A stretch of DNA of 64,000 bases from Pirellulales bacterium (lineage in GTDB: Bacteria > Planctomycetota > Planctomycetia > Pirellulales > JADZDJ01). Made by a program: the position numbers and the translations under genes. Positions 18,579-27,524 of this stretch are shown here, piece by piece. The stretch lies in NCBI GenBank assembly GCA_020851115.1, contig JADZDJ010000133.1, forward strand, positions 1 through 64,000, in the 5' to 3' direction. Every line of letters begins with the position of its first letter. Positions within the stretch are counted from its first letter, which is position 1. The notes below the pieces were generated by a model. That model had not been told where the DNA came from and searched no databases. It worked only from the letters and a program-made list of their open reading frames with translations.

Positions 18579-19496
18579 ATGAAAATCCTCATTGGCGTCG
18601 ATGGCTCGAATGGCAGCTTTGAAGCAATCAAGTTCGCCGTGCGATTCGTCGACGGTGCGCGCGATCAGATTGCGTTCTACTACAGCCCCGTCGAGGTTCC
18701 GCTCAAATCCGAACAAGACGCCGGCCCCGAGATGCGTCAGCGTGCGCGCCAAGCACTCGCCGACGCGGTGTTCTTGGAAGCCCGCAAGCGGTTGCCCGAG
18801 GCGCTGGCCAGCGCAGTCCACACGATCGTTGGCACGCAGCAACCGGCTCATGGATTGATCGTTGCCGCTGACAGTTGGCGGGCCGATGTCATTGCAGTCG
18901 GCGCGCGTGGACTAGGCCCGATTCAAAGTATGTTTTTGGGCAGCGTCTCGCGACAAGTCGTGCAAGTCGGCAGCGTACCGGTGTTGGTCGTTCGACCCGA
19001 TTCGACGCCCAGCGATCCAGCCGTTCGGCTGCTTTTAGCCTACGACCCAGCCAGCGCCCAGCAGCAAGCGGAAATTACGTCGCAGTTTAAATGGCCGGTC
19101 GGCACTCGCGGTCAAGTGATCCGCGTCGTTGAATCGATGCTCGCCGGTCCGCTCCCGGCCTGGCTCGAACAACAAGCCCGCGATGCCGATTGCGAAGCCA
19201 TGGCCCAAGCCTGGGTGTTAGAACACGCCAAGGAAGTGCAACAGCAGCGGGAAGAAGTGACGGCTTATTTACAAAAGCTGCCGTTCGTGTTTCACGGACA
19301 TGCGCCGATCGTCGTCGAAGGTCACGTGGGCGATCAGATTCTCAAGGCCATCAAGGCTAACAACATCGACATTGCCATCCTCGGCAAGACGGCCGGTGGC
19401 GCGCTCAAACGAATGCTCGTCGGCAGCACTTCGGCCCAGATTTTGAACAATGCTCCTTGCTCGGTGCTCGTGGTGCCCTTGCATGAAATTCCATGA
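18579..19496 (+). CDS. Universal stress protein, tandem UspA domains
   Basis: 305 residues with two Usp folds. The first is MKILIGVDGSNGSFEAI...VIAVGARGLGPIQSMFLGSVSRQVVQVGSVPVLVVRP, including the ATP-binding G-x2-G-x9-G(S/T) type motif; the second ends IAILGKTAGGALKRMLVGSTSAQILNNAPCSVLVVPL. Tandem Usp proteins are stress or energy-state sensors in the cytoplasm. The leader (18519-18575) is AC-rich with CAACTGACAACCGACCAC-like words and no Shine-Dalgarno sequence. Its stop overlaps the next start (ATGA), so it is cotranscribed with the epimerase gene. Confidence 0.92.
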   Translation: MKILIGVDGSNGSFEAIKFAVRFVDGARDQIAFYYSPVEVPLKSEQDAGPEMRQRARQALADAVFLEARKRLPEALASAVHTIVGTQQPAHGLIVAADSWRADVIAVGARGLGPIQSMFLGSVSRQVVQVGSVPVLVVRPDSTPSDPAVRLLLAYDPASAQQQAEITSQFKWPVGTRGQVIRVVESMLAGPLPAWLEQQARDADCEAMAQAWVLEHAKEVQQQREEVTAYLQKLPFVFHGHAPIVVEGHVGDQILKAIKANNIDIAILGKTAGGALKRMLVGSTSAQILNNAPCSVLVVPLHEIP

Positions 19497-20539
19497 GCGC
19501 TCCACCCAAGGCTTTCGTCACTGGCGCCACCGGCTTCATCGGAGCATGGTTGGTGCGTGAGTTGGCCGAGCGCGGGCTGACCGTCCACGCCCTCACTCGC
19601 CGCAGCAAACCTCAGCCGCCGCCGGGCTTCGCGCCCGGCGAAGGCCCCAATTGGGATCATCCCAACATTCGGCTGGTCGATGGCGACATTGCCGATCGCG
19701 AAAGCCTTCGCCGCGGCATGGCAGGTTGCTCGCACGTCTACCATCTCGCGGGCTATGCGAAGAACTGGGCACGCGATCGGCAAACGTATTTCGACATCAA
19801 CGTCGTCGGGATGCGTAACGTTTGCGAAGTTGCCAGCGAACTGGCTGCTCAGCGCGTCGTGTGGACATCAACCATGCTCACCTTTGGCCCGACGAGAACC
19901 GGAGAAATCGCCGACGAAACGCACGAGCAATCGATCGACCATTGTCTGACCGAATACGAACGCAGCAAAAGGGCCGCTGAATTCGACGCGGTTCGCTTCG
20001 CCGCCGATGGGATCCCGGTGGTGATCGTTAATCCCGGTCGCGTCTTCGGCCCCGGCTACCTGAACGAGGGCAATTCGATCTCCCTGGTAATCGACCTGTA
20101 TGATCGTGGCAAGATGCCGGTCATCATGGGCGGCGGCAAAGTCGGCAATTGGGTTTTTGTACAGGACGTGGTACAAGGCCTCATCCGTGCCATGCAGCGC
20201 GGCCGCCCCGGTGAAAAATATCTGCTCGGCGGTGAAAATTTGTCGTTGAAGCAGTTTTTGAAAATCGTCGATCGCGTCACCGGCCGGCGGCATTTTCAGA
20301 TCACGATTCGCCGCCCCGGAGCGATGGTCTACGCTTACTTTCAGCAGCAGCGGGCCCGATGGTTCGGAGTGTATCCGCAAATTACGCCATCCTGGGTTCG
20401 CGTGTTCTTAGCCGACTGGGCCTATTCGTCGGCAAAAGCCCAGCGCGAGTTGGATTACCAAATCACGCCGATCGAAGACGCGGTACGTACAACTTACGAC
20501 TGGCTTCAACGAGTCAGGGCCGAAAAGGAGCGCCGATAA
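19493..20539 (+). CDS. NAD-dependent epimerase/dehydratase (extended SDR)
   Basis: 348 residues. Rossmann motif VTGATGFIGAWLVREL (about 9-24), the NAD-acidic loop region VDGDIADRESL, HLAGYA, and the YERSKRAAE form of the YxxxK catalytic motif. Closest in feel to dihydroflavonol reductase-like and hopanoid-associated (HpnA-like) sugar epimerases. Substrate not deducible. Overlaps the universal stress gene by four bases and is followed after three bases by the CPBP protease gene, so the three form an operon. Confidence 0.9.
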   Translation: MSAPPKAFVTGATGFIGAWLVRELAERGLTVHALTRRSKPQPPPGFAPGEGPNWDHPNIRLVDGDIADRESLRRGMAGCSHVYHLAGYAKNWARDRQTYFDINVVGMRNVCEVASELAAQRVVWTSTMLTFGPTRTGEIADETHEQSIDHCLTEYERSKRAAEFDAVRFAADGIPVVIVNPGRVFGPGYLNEGNSISLVIDLYDRGKMPVIMGGGKVGNWVFVQDVVQGLIRAMQRGRPGEKYLLGGENLSLKQFLKIVDRVTGRRHFQITIRRPGAMVYAYFQQQRARWFGVYPQITPSWVRVFLADWAYSSAKAQRELDYQITPIEDAVRTTYDWLQRVRAEKERR

Positions 20540-20542
20540 CCG

Positions 20543-21271
20543 ATGGCTTCCAATCGCCGGGCAATTCATTTGGTGCGCGAAATGTTCACGGGTGTCGATC
20601 GCCGAGCGACGATCGTGCTCCTCACGAGTTCAATCTGCCTGGTGTTATGGCATTTCCTCGGCAACTACGATGCCTGGCTCACGCGATTGTCGGCAATCGC
20701 AATTTTTGCCGACGAGGCTCGACGATTGGCCGCGTTCGCATTGCTGGCATCGACCGTGCTGCTGCTAGGCATCATTCCGCTTGTCGTGGTGAAATTCATC
20801 CTGCGAGATCCGCTGTCGGAATATGGCGTCCGGCTTGGCAGCCTCCGCTTTGCGGCCATCTGCAGCCTGCTTGCCGCGCCGCTGATTGTGTACATCGGAT
20901 ATTCCTCCGCCCAATCGCCGGAGTTCCAAACTGTCTACCCAATTAATCCGCTGGCGCGAAATTCCAGCGAGGCCCTCCTCTGGCATCTCGTCGGCCAATG
21001 CTTCTGGTACGCCTCTTGGGAATTTCACTTCCGCGGCTTCTTACAGCAGGGCATGGCCAAGTCGTTCAGCGTGCCGCTGGGAATTGGCGTGCAAACGCTG
21101 GCGAGCACGCTCGCCCATTTTGGCAGGCCGGAAGCAGAAGTCTTCGCTTCGATCCTCGCCGGCCTGCTGTGGGGTGCACTTGCTTGGCGAACCCAATCGC
21201 TGTTGGCCGGCATTTTTCAACATTGGTTGCTGGGTGCAAGCCTCGATTACTTCATTGGTCGTCATTTCTAG
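20543..21271 (+). CDS. CPBP family intramembrane protease-like protein
   Basis: 242 residues with about six hydrophobic spans. The CPBP/Abi core appears as QCFWYASWEFHFRGFLQQGM (about 151-170), where most family members have EExxxR; here only one Glu and the Arg of the motif are present (WEFHFRG). A second conserved His is in LASTLAHFGRPEAEVFASILAGLLWG. Activity is therefore plausible but not certain. Third gene of the usp-epimerase operon and 28 bases before the cyclase gene. Confidence 0.82.
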   Translation: MASNRRAIHLVREMFTGVDRRATIVLLTSSICLVLWHFLGNYDAWLTRLSAIAIFADEARRLAAFALLASTVLLLGIIPLVVVKFILRDPLSEYGVRLGSLRFAAICSLLAAPLIVYIGYSSAQSPEFQTVYPINPLARNSSEALLWHLVGQCFWYASWEFHFRGFLQQGMAKSFSVPLGIGVQTLASTLAHFGRPEAEVFASILAGLLWGALAWRTQSLLAGIFQHWLLGASLDYFIGRHF

Positions 21272-21299
21272 GTGGATTGCTGTGAACAGGGAGAATCTC

Positions 21300-22121
21300 A
21301 TGATGCCCTTGCAGCGTGCATTTCGTGGCGGCGTATTGGCTGCATTCGCACTTCAGGCGGGAGGCATGCTGCTTGCCGCGGAGCCAACGCTGCCAAAGAT
21401 TTCGCTTGACGACGTGGCTGCCGGGCGAGCAAAAATCGTTGACCTTGCCCACGATCTCAATCCGCAATCGCCGTATTGGCCCGGTGAAAATTACCGGCCC
21501 TTTGAACTGCGAACCATTGCCACGATCGATCGCGACGGCGTATTGAGCAAGGCATTTTCGATGCCCGAACATCTGGGGACGCACCTGGACGCGCCAAATC
21601 ATTTTGACAAAGATCAGATCAGTGTCGCCCAGATCAAACCCGAGAATCTGTTTGGCCCGGGCGTGATGATCGACGCCAGTGGGCCGGCAAGTTTGGATTC
21701 CGATTATCAGCTTAAGGCCGAGCACATCAAACAATGGGAAGCCGAACACGGCCGAATTCCCGACGGCGCGATCGTCCTGCTCCACACCGGCTGGGGTCGC
21801 CACTACGGCAACATCGCTCGGTATCAAAACAAAGACGGCCGCGGCCGGATGCACTTTCCCGGCTACAGCGCCGAGGTGGCGATGCTGCTGGTAAAGGAAC
21901 GCAATATCCGCGGCCTGGGTCTCGACACGATGAGCATCGACACTGGCCAATCGCGCGATTTTCCTGTCCACAAGATCGTCAACGGCGCTGGCCGCTACGG
22001 CCTGGAAAACTTGGCCAACCTCGATAAACTGCCGCCGCGCGGTTTTTATCTGATCGTCGCCCCGATCAAGATTTCCACCGGTACCGGCGGGCCAACGCGA
22101 ATCTTTGCGATTACGAAGTGA
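21300..22121 (+). CDS. Secreted cyclase family protein (kynurenine formamidase-like)
   Basis: 273 residues, ATG with GGGAGAA upstream. Signal peptide of about 26 residues ending in GGMLLAAEP. The metal-binding cyclase signature is MPEHLGTHLDAPNHF (HxGTHxDxPxHF, about residue 88), followed by LLHTGWGRHYG and GLGLDTMSIDTGQSRDFPVHKIV. The fold hydrolyses amides or related bonds using a metal; relatives include arylformamidase and isatin hydrolase. The signal peptide places it in the periplasm, unusual for a tryptophan-degradation enzyme, so the substrate is probably different. Fourth gene in the plus-strand series. Confidence 0.9.
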   Translation: MMPLQRAFRGGVLAAFALQAGGMLLAAEPTLPKISLDDVAAGRAKIVDLAHDLNPQSPYWPGENYRPFELRTIATIDRDGVLSKAFSMPEHLGTHLDAPNHFDKDQISVAQIKPENLFGPGVMIDASGPASLDSDYQLKAEHIKQWEAEHGRIPDGAIVLLHTGWGRHYGNIARYQNKDGRGRMHFPGYSAEVAMLLVKERNIRGLGLDTMSIDTGQSRDFPVHKIVNGAGRYGLENLANLDKLPPRGFYLIVAPIKISTGTGGPTRIFAITK

Positions 22122-22295
22122 CGTTGGCCGACAAAGGTCGATTGCCGCCGGCGAACTTATCCAGTCGATCGCCAACCGAGAGCCGCCGACAGAGGCCACG
22201 CGGAAGCGAGAAGAGCGCAGCGAGAGCGAGCAGTGTTGGCCACGTTTTCCGGCCGGGCGCAGCTTGAAAAAAACGCCGGGGCGGTTGTGTCGCGT

Positions 22296-23765
22296 TTAGC
22301 TGGTGGAAATCGGGTAATCGACCGGTTCCAATTCGGTCGACCGAGTCGATTCATTGGCCGCCTCCATCGCGGACAGCCCTCCCTTGCGCCGAAAACCTGA
22401 TCGCCACACGAAAGGCTCCAACTCCGTGCCGCGCATCAGCCGCATTAACAGTGGCGTGGTCATCAACGTCGTTGCGAGTGCCATCATCACCAACATGCAA
22501 TAGACGCTCTTGGGAATGACCTGAAGGCGGTAGCCGGCGTCGATGACGATCAGCTCCATCAGTCCGCGAGTATTCATCAGGGTTCCAATGCAAGCCGCCT
22601 CGCGCCAGCGAAATCCTGCCCAACGGGCTGCCAACCCGCAGCCGCAGAGCTTACCCAGAACAGAAAGCAAAAGCACCAAGCCGGCGATCGACCAAAGCGC
22701 GACGGAACCAACGCTGCCAATATCGGTTCGCAGGCCCGTGTAGGTGAAAAAGATTGGTAAAAAGAAAACGGTAACAAAATCGCGTAGCTTCCGTTCAACG
22801 GCTTCACGAAAAGACTGCTCACCCGACAACACGGCTCCCAACAAGAATGCGCCAAAAATCGCAAAAATGCCGATCCGATGAGAAATGATCGAACTGAGAA
22901 AGATGATCGCCAGCAATCCGGCCAAATGATTCATCGACAAATCACCGCCTCCGCGGCGGATGGCCCACCGCGACCAGCGAACCAAGAGAGGCTTTCCGAC
23001 AACGATGATCGCAGCCGCAAACATCACCGTCGCCACGAGCATTCGGAGGGTGCTCCAAAACTCGAAGCCTCCGCCGACAACCGCCGTTACCGTGGCCAGC
23101 AAGATCCATCCGATCGCATCCTCGATCGTCGCGCTGGCAATGGAAATAGCGCCGAGTTGAGTCCGCTCAATGCCTAGCTCCACCATGATCCGGCCAAGCA
23201 CGGGAATCGCGGTGATGGCCAGGGCGGTTCCCATAAATAAGGCAAACCCTACCTGGTTGACGGCGGCGCCTGGCGCATCGGGATGAGGCTCGATCAGCGG
23301 ATGCACCAACCAAGCCAGCGCCAATCCGAAGGCGAAGGGAACGATCATTCCCGCCAGCGAAATGACGGTCGCGGCGGTTCCGCGGCGATGCAATTGCGCG
23401 AAGTCAAATTCCAGTCCCAAGAGGAATAGCAAAAAAATCAGTCCGAGCTGCGCCAAGACTTGAAAGATCCAACTGACCGCAGTTTGGAAAATCAGTGGAT
23501 CGACGTTTGGCGCCGATGGGTTAAAGATCGCCGAGAATAGCTGGGGAAAGAGCAACCCAAACACCGACGGACCCAAGACCAATCCGGCCGCTACCTCGCC
23601 GACGACTCCCGGTTGGCCCAACTTGCGAAATAGCAGGTAGAATGCCCGCGCCGTCAATAAAATCACCACCAATTGGCAGAGCACCGGAAATAGAATTTGG
23701 TCGAACGAGAGCGTGCGCAAGGCAAGAGCCGCTCGCTCAATTTCGGAATTTCCCAGAAGCATCAT
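22296..23765 (-). CDS. Cation:proton antiporter, CPA2/Kef family
   Basis: 489 residues with about 12-13 spans. Seen: LLFRKLGQPGVVGEVAAGLVLGPSVFGLL (about 43-71), FLLGLEFDFAQL, ITAIPVLGRIMVELG and FLLGAVLSGEQSF. No C-terminal RCK/TrkA_N domain: the protein stops after a short tail, so it is the short Na+(K+)/H+ antiporter form. It lies 13 bases after a marR-type gene on the same strand and is probably controlled by it. Start: the first of two ATGs, after homology and the marR stop. Confidence 0.92.
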   Translation of the reverse strand: MMLLGNSEIERAALALRTLSFDQILFPVLCQLVVILLTARAFYLLFRKLGQPGVVGEVAAGLVLGPSVFGLLFPQLFSAIFNPSAPNVDPLIFQTAVSWIFQVLAQLGLIFLLFLLGLEFDFAQLHRRGTAATVISLAGMIVPFAFGLALAWLVHPLIEPHPDAPGAAVNQVGFALFMGTALAITAIPVLGRIMVELGIERTQLGAISIASATIEDAIGWILLATVTAVVGGGFEFWSTLRMLVATVMFAAAIIVVGKPLLVRWSRWAIRRGGGDLSMNHLAGLLAIIFLSSIISHRIGIFAIFGAFLLGAVLSGEQSFREAVERKLRDFVTVFFLPIFFTYTGLRTDIGSVGSVALWSIAGLVLLLSVLGKLCGCGLAARWAGFRWREAACIGTLMNTRGLMELIVIDAGYRLQVIPKSVYCMLVMMALATTLMTTPLLMRLMRGTELEPFVWRSGFRRKGGLSAMEAANESTRSTELEPVDYPISTS

Positions 23766-23778
23766 GATTCGACTCGGT

Positions 23779-24279
23779 TTATCGCCAATGGCTTGTGGAC
23801 TCCTCGTGCGGCAGGCGCACCTGCCGTAGCAAGTCAATCAGTTTCCTGAGTTGCTCCGAGGAAAGGTGCCCCAATTGCTTCGCGTGGCACTCGCGAACCT
23901 GCCGGGCGAGCGTAGCCAGCAGATCGAGGCCGGCCTGCGAAATGCTCACTTGCACGATCCGGCGATTCTCGGCCGGCCGGTGGCGCAATACGAGTCCGCG
24001 CTGTTCCAGACGATCGATGAGTCGGGTGATGTCCGGGGCGCGGGAAATCAGCCGCTGAGCGATGGCGGATGTGACCATTGGCTCGGGATGCTTGCGTTCC
24101 AGCAACCGCAGCGCATTGTACTGCTGCGCGGTGAGGTCGTGCCCGTCGAACAGTTCATCCTCGATCGCTCGCAGCCGGTCGTAGGTCCGCCACAGGCTTA
24201 AATAGGCCTCCTGCCAGAGGGAATCGAAATCGCTGGGAATTTTCGATTTACGGGGTGAAAGACGCACGGGTCGATTCAT
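23779..24279 (-). CDS. MarR family transcriptional regulator
   Basis: 166 residues. Winged-helix signature: LTAQQYNALRLLERKHPEPMVTSAIAQRLISRAPDITRLIDRLEQRGLVLRHRPAENRRIVQVSISQAG, including the DxRxxxV-like wing (ENRRIVQV). The frame is open 12 codons further upstream, but those codons lie in a near-perfect palindrome of MarR operator type, so the start at 24279 is preferred. Precedes the antiporter gene, which suggests control of ion homeostasis or efflux; the ligand is unknown. Confidence 0.92.
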   Translation of the reverse strand: MNRPVRLSPRKSKIPSDFDSLWQEAYLSLWRTYDRLRAIEDELFDGHDLTAQQYNALRLLERKHPEPMVTSAIAQRLISRAPDITRLIDRLEQRGLVLRHRPAENRRIVQVSISQAGLDLLATLARQVRECHAKQLGHLSSEQLRKLIDLLRQVRLPHEESTSHWR

Positions 24280-24298
24280 GGCAAACCACCGAGGTGAC

Positions 24299-24320
24299 AA
24301 TAATTGTTCAAACAATTGTT
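24299..24320. promoter_or_regulatory. MarR-type operator palindrome
   Basis: AATTGTT (24302-24308), two bases, AACAATT (24311-24317): a perfect 7-base inverted repeat, AATTGTTCAAACAATT, extended by two more paired bases on each side. It sits 20 bases upstream of the marR start. MarR proteins typically bind such AT-rich palindromes of 16-20 bases in their own promoter, so autoregulation is likely. Confidence 0.7.
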
Positions 24321-24471
24321 ACGCGGTTTCGCGCTGGCCGCAAGCGTGCCAGGCTGTATATGATGGAGAAGGATAGGCGTCGTCGCCGATGAAAACAAAT
24401 GGCGGACCGAACCGGCGGCTAGTGCGGATCATGCCATGTTCCGCCAGCGATGCGGGAGGCTTGAACACACG

Positions 24472-25005
24472 ATGTCGCCAAATCGCGCGAATAACCTTTA
24501 TCGTTTTTTTGCCGGCCTGACGGAATATGCCTTCCAATCGCGGATCGGCATCGCCGATCCGCCACTGGTGGAATACTTGACCGACTTGCTGACGCGGTTT
24601 GTCCGGCTGGACGCGGTGCTGAGCCTGCGCAGCCTTGCCGGCCGCCCGTTGAGCGAGGTCGCCGAGATGCTGTTGGAAGCCGAATCCCGCGTGGGTGACG
24701 CGCGCCGTCAAGCGCATCGGCACATCGGCGATTTTACGCTGTTTTGGACGGGTGTTTATCCCGAAGTGCTCGATCGCCTGCAACGCACTTCACGTAAGGA
24801 CTTTTTCATCGATTATTGCCAGCAGGGCAAACGGTCCTATCTGATTGCCAGCGCGATCCACACGGGCGATAGGGACGAAGAAGGCGAGGTGCTGCAACGA
24901 CTCAGCCACGACTTCGAGTTGTGCGTTTACGGGCTGGGCGAAGTCCGCCGCGAGTGGGAACGGCGCGAACCCGATGCGCCGGCGGGGCCCATTGTTTTGG
25001 ACTGA
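24472..25005 (+). CDS. Conserved hypothetical protein
   Basis: 177 residues, soluble, mostly helical, acidic C-terminus. Distinct stretches: NNLYRFFAGLTEYAFQSRIGIADPPLVEYLTDLLTRFVR near the start, IGDFTLFWTGVYPEVLDRLQ in the middle, and YLIASAIHTGDRDEEGEVLQRLSHDFELCVYGLGEVRREWE at the end. I recognise it only as a protein seen in planctomycetes; no function is known. Divergent from marR, convergent with rnhA (gap of 10 bases). GGGAGG lies 11 bases before the chosen ATG; an upstream ATG at 24436 is also possible. Confidence 0.8.
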   Translation: MSPNRANNLYRFFAGLTEYAFQSRIGIADPPLVEYLTDLLTRFVRLDAVLSLRSLAGRPLSEVAEMLLEAESRVGDARRQAHRHIGDFTLFWTGVYPEVLDRLQRTSRKDFFIDYCQQGKRSYLIASAIHTGDRDEEGEVLQRLSHDFELCVYGLGEVRREWERREPDAPAGPIVLD

Positions 25006-25015
25006 CGGCCGCGAA

Positions 25016-25501
25016 TCAGCGCCTCAAATATCGCTGATAGGCCGCCACGGCAAGTTCGTCGCAGCGGTCGTTTTCGGGATGTCCGCTGTGTCCGGCCACA
25101 CGGTTGAATTTTACGTCGTGCTGTGCGACCAAACGATCGAGTTGCTGCCACAATTCCAAGTTCTTGAGTTCGCCGCCTTTGCCGTAGGAACTGGGTTTTC
25201 GCTTCCAGCCATTGGCTTTCCACTTGGGCATCCATTGCGAAAGGCCGAGCCGGACATACTCGCTGTCGGTAAAAAGCTCGACGTGGGAACGGCGTTTCAA
25301 GGCTTCCAACCCTTGGATGACCGATACCAATTCCATGCGGTTGTTGGTCGTTTCCTGATCTCCCCCCGAGTGTTCCAGTTCCTTGCCCGATGCCGGATGC
25401 CGCAAGATAAATGCCCAACCGCCAGGCCCGGGGTTTCCGCTGCACGCGCCGTCGGTAAACAGATGAACGACCGGAAGCGAAGGCGCGGCGGTTTGAGCCA
25501 T
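25016..25501 (-). CDS. rnhA: Ribonuclease HI
   Basis: 161 residues, normal size. Degrades RNA in RNA:DNA hybrids, removing R-loops and primers. The four acidic catalytic residues are placed in LFTDGACSGNPGPGGWAF (Asp17), NNRMELVSVIQGLEAL (Glu), LFTDSEYVRLG (Asp) and ENDRCDELA (Asp), with the conserved GHSGHPEND loop. A histidine kinase gene ends 11 bases upstream on the same strand. Confidence 0.97.
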   Translation of the reverse strand: MAQTAAPSLPVVHLFTDGACSGNPGPGGWAFILRHPASGKELEHSGGDQETTNNRMELVSVIQGLEALKRRSHVELFTDSEYVRLGLSQWMPKWKANGWKRKPSSYGKGGELKNLELWQQLDRLVAQHDVKFNRVAGHSGHPENDRCDELAVAAYQRYLRR

Positions 25502-25512
25502 AGGGAGCTTGG

Positions 25513-27393
25513 TTAGACTTCCGCGGCAGGCATGGCGCGATCCAGCGTACGCTGTACTTCCTGCCGCCGCGGCCGCAAGAGTTCCTCAAAGTTGTCCTGA
25601 ATCGAGCCGTCGAGCTTGGCGTGTCCCGCGCGAGTCCACGGTAAGCGCACTGAAAAGGTGCTGCCGCGACCGAGTTGGCTTTCGACCGACACCTCGCCCC
25701 CCAGCAGTTTGCACAACTCTTTGACGATCGACAACCCCAGTCCGGTCCCGGAGTACTCCCGCGTAATCGCATCGCCTTGGGCCATCACCGCTTGACCCTG
25801 GCGAAACTTTTCAAAAATCGCCACTTGGTCTTCTTCGGCGATGCCCACGCCGGTGTCGGCGACCGTCAGGACGACTTCGTCTAAATCGCGGTCGCGACGC
25901 GCCCGCACTTCGATCCGCCCTCCCTCGGGCGTAAACTTGATCGCATTCGAGAGTAGATTGCTGAGGATCTGCTGCACTTTGGCTTGATCTTGAAATAACT
26001 CCGGCAAGCCCGGCTCGACGTCGACTTCCAAGTCAATGTTCTTGCGCTCCGTTTGCGGCTTGACGAAATCGCACTGCGCATGCACCACGTTTTCGATGCG
26101 AAAATCGCCAAGTTTGACTTCCATCTTGCCGCTTTCGATTTTCGCCAGATCGAGAATATCGTTAATCATATCGAGCAGCACGCGACCCGATTTTTGGATG
26201 TTCTGCACGTACCGCCGCTGCTTCTCATCAAGCGATTTGATCGAATCGAGCACTTCACTGAAGCCGATAATGCTATTCAGCGGCGTGCGCAATTCATGGC
26301 TCATCGTGGCCAAGAAATCGCTCTTGAGCCGGTTCATTTCATACAGCCGCATGTTGGTTTGGGCCAGCTCATCGACTTTCACGTCGAGCGTCGTATTGGT
26401 GCGTTTAAGTTCGTCCTGGATCGTCACCAGATGCCGCACCATTTTATTGAAGGCGTTGCCCAACTCTTCAAATTCGTCGGCCGTGTGAATATCGGCTCTG
26501 GCCTCCAGGTTGCCGTGCGAAATCTCCTCGCTGACATCGCGCAGATGCTTCAGCGGCTTGACGATGACATACCGCACGATGACGTAGGCGGCAATCATGG
26601 CGAGAAAAACCGTTACGATCGCCGTGGCGATGAAAATGGCGCGATTGTCGTTCAACGCTTTTCGAGTATCGACATCGGTAATGGCGATCTTAACGACGCC
26701 AAGAAGATCCCCTTCTTGCAGCGGCGCCGCACCGGGGGCCAACCCGGTCGCCAGCAAGGGATCGCTCAACGCGGCTCGGTGGCAATCGAAGCACTTGCCG
26801 CGAGCGCGAAACGCCCGATAGTAGTAATAGCGGTCTTTTTCATCGACGGGACGTTCGTCAACCGCGTCGTCGGTGGCCGCAGAGTTGGCAGGTAGGATCG
26901 ACAGCCGATTTAAGGCCGCACGATCGAGACTCGTTTCTGGGGCATTGTTGGCCTTGCGATTGGGGTCCGATTCTGGTCGAAGGATTCGCCAGGTGTATGG
27001 CTGAATTTCACTCGTCGTCCCATTGCTGTCAGTTTTCGCGCCCAAGTCATCAAGCCGCCTGGACAGCATGTCCTTATTCAAATACTCGAGGAACTTGAGC
27101 TGAAGCTGTTCATCGCCGCTCAGTTCTTGCCCAGGAACTCGACGTCCGCGGCTGATCTGCTGAGTGACATATTCGGTCAAGTGGGCCTGAAAAATAACGG
27201 ACTCGGCCAAATGCTTACAGGTATTGCGCGTATTCGTGATGACCAGCTCTTCCGATTGGCTTCCATACCACCAAAAGCTGCCGCCGATCAGCGTCAAGAG
27301 ACAAATCGCAAAGAGGGCCAAGCACTTCAGCTCCAGCCGCGTTTCGCCGAGCACGCGTTTTACCGAGCGATAGGACATGGCAGTGAGGGGCAA
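25513..27393 (-). CDS. Membrane histidine kinase with a c-type heme sensor domain
   Basis: 626 residues. Order: TM1 (about 24-44), extracytoplasmic DUF3365/Tll0287-like sensor (about 50-245) with the c-heme attachment motif CFDCH (201-205), TM2 (about 251-275), HAMP (276-328), coiled coil, HisKA with the phospho-acceptor His in MSHELRTPLNSIIGF (His about 366), and HATPase with NAIKFTPEGG, ADTGVGI and GTGLGLSIVKEL boxes. It should sense redox state, oxygen, NO or another heme ligand in the periplasm. No response regulator lies next to it. The C-terminus runs 35 residues beyond the ATPase fold. Either of two nearby ATGs may be the start. Confidence 0.94.
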   Translation of the reverse strand: MPLTAMSYRSVKRVLGETRLELKCLALFAICLLTLIGGSFWWYGSQSEELVITNTRNTCKHLAESVIFQAHLTEYVTQQISRGRRVPGQELSGDEQLQLKFLEYLNKDMLSRRLDDLGAKTDSNGTTSEIQPYTWRILRPESDPNRKANNAPETSLDRAALNRLSILPANSAATDDAVDERPVDEKDRYYYYRAFRARGKCFDCHRAALSDPLLATGLAPGAAPLQEGDLLGVVKIAITDVDTRKALNDNRAIFIATAIVTVFLAMIAAYVIVRYVIVKPLKHLRDVSEEISHGNLEARADIHTADEFEELGNAFNKMVRHLVTIQDELKRTNTTLDVKVDELAQTNMRLYEMNRLKSDFLATMSHELRTPLNSIIGFSEVLDSIKSLDEKQRRYVQNIQKSGRVLLDMINDILDLAKIESGKMEVKLGDFRIENVVHAQCDFVKPQTERKNIDLEVDVEPGLPELFQDQAKVQQILSNLLSNAIKFTPEGGRIEVRARRDRDLDEVVLTVADTGVGIAEEDQVAIFEKFRQGQAVMAQGDAITREYSGTGLGLSIVKELCKLLGGEVSVESQLGRGSTFSVRLPWTRAGHAKLDGSIQDNFEELLRPRRQEVQRTLDRAMPAAEV

Positions 27394-27524
27394 GCCAACA
27401 ATCGTGAATCGTGCAGGGGCTAGGGCGTGGATCGACGGCAGCGGCCCCTTCCAGCGAGTTTCATTTTACGGCGATTGAATTTGTCAAACCAGACCAAAGT
27501 GAGCCGCTCGCACCATTCGTTCCG

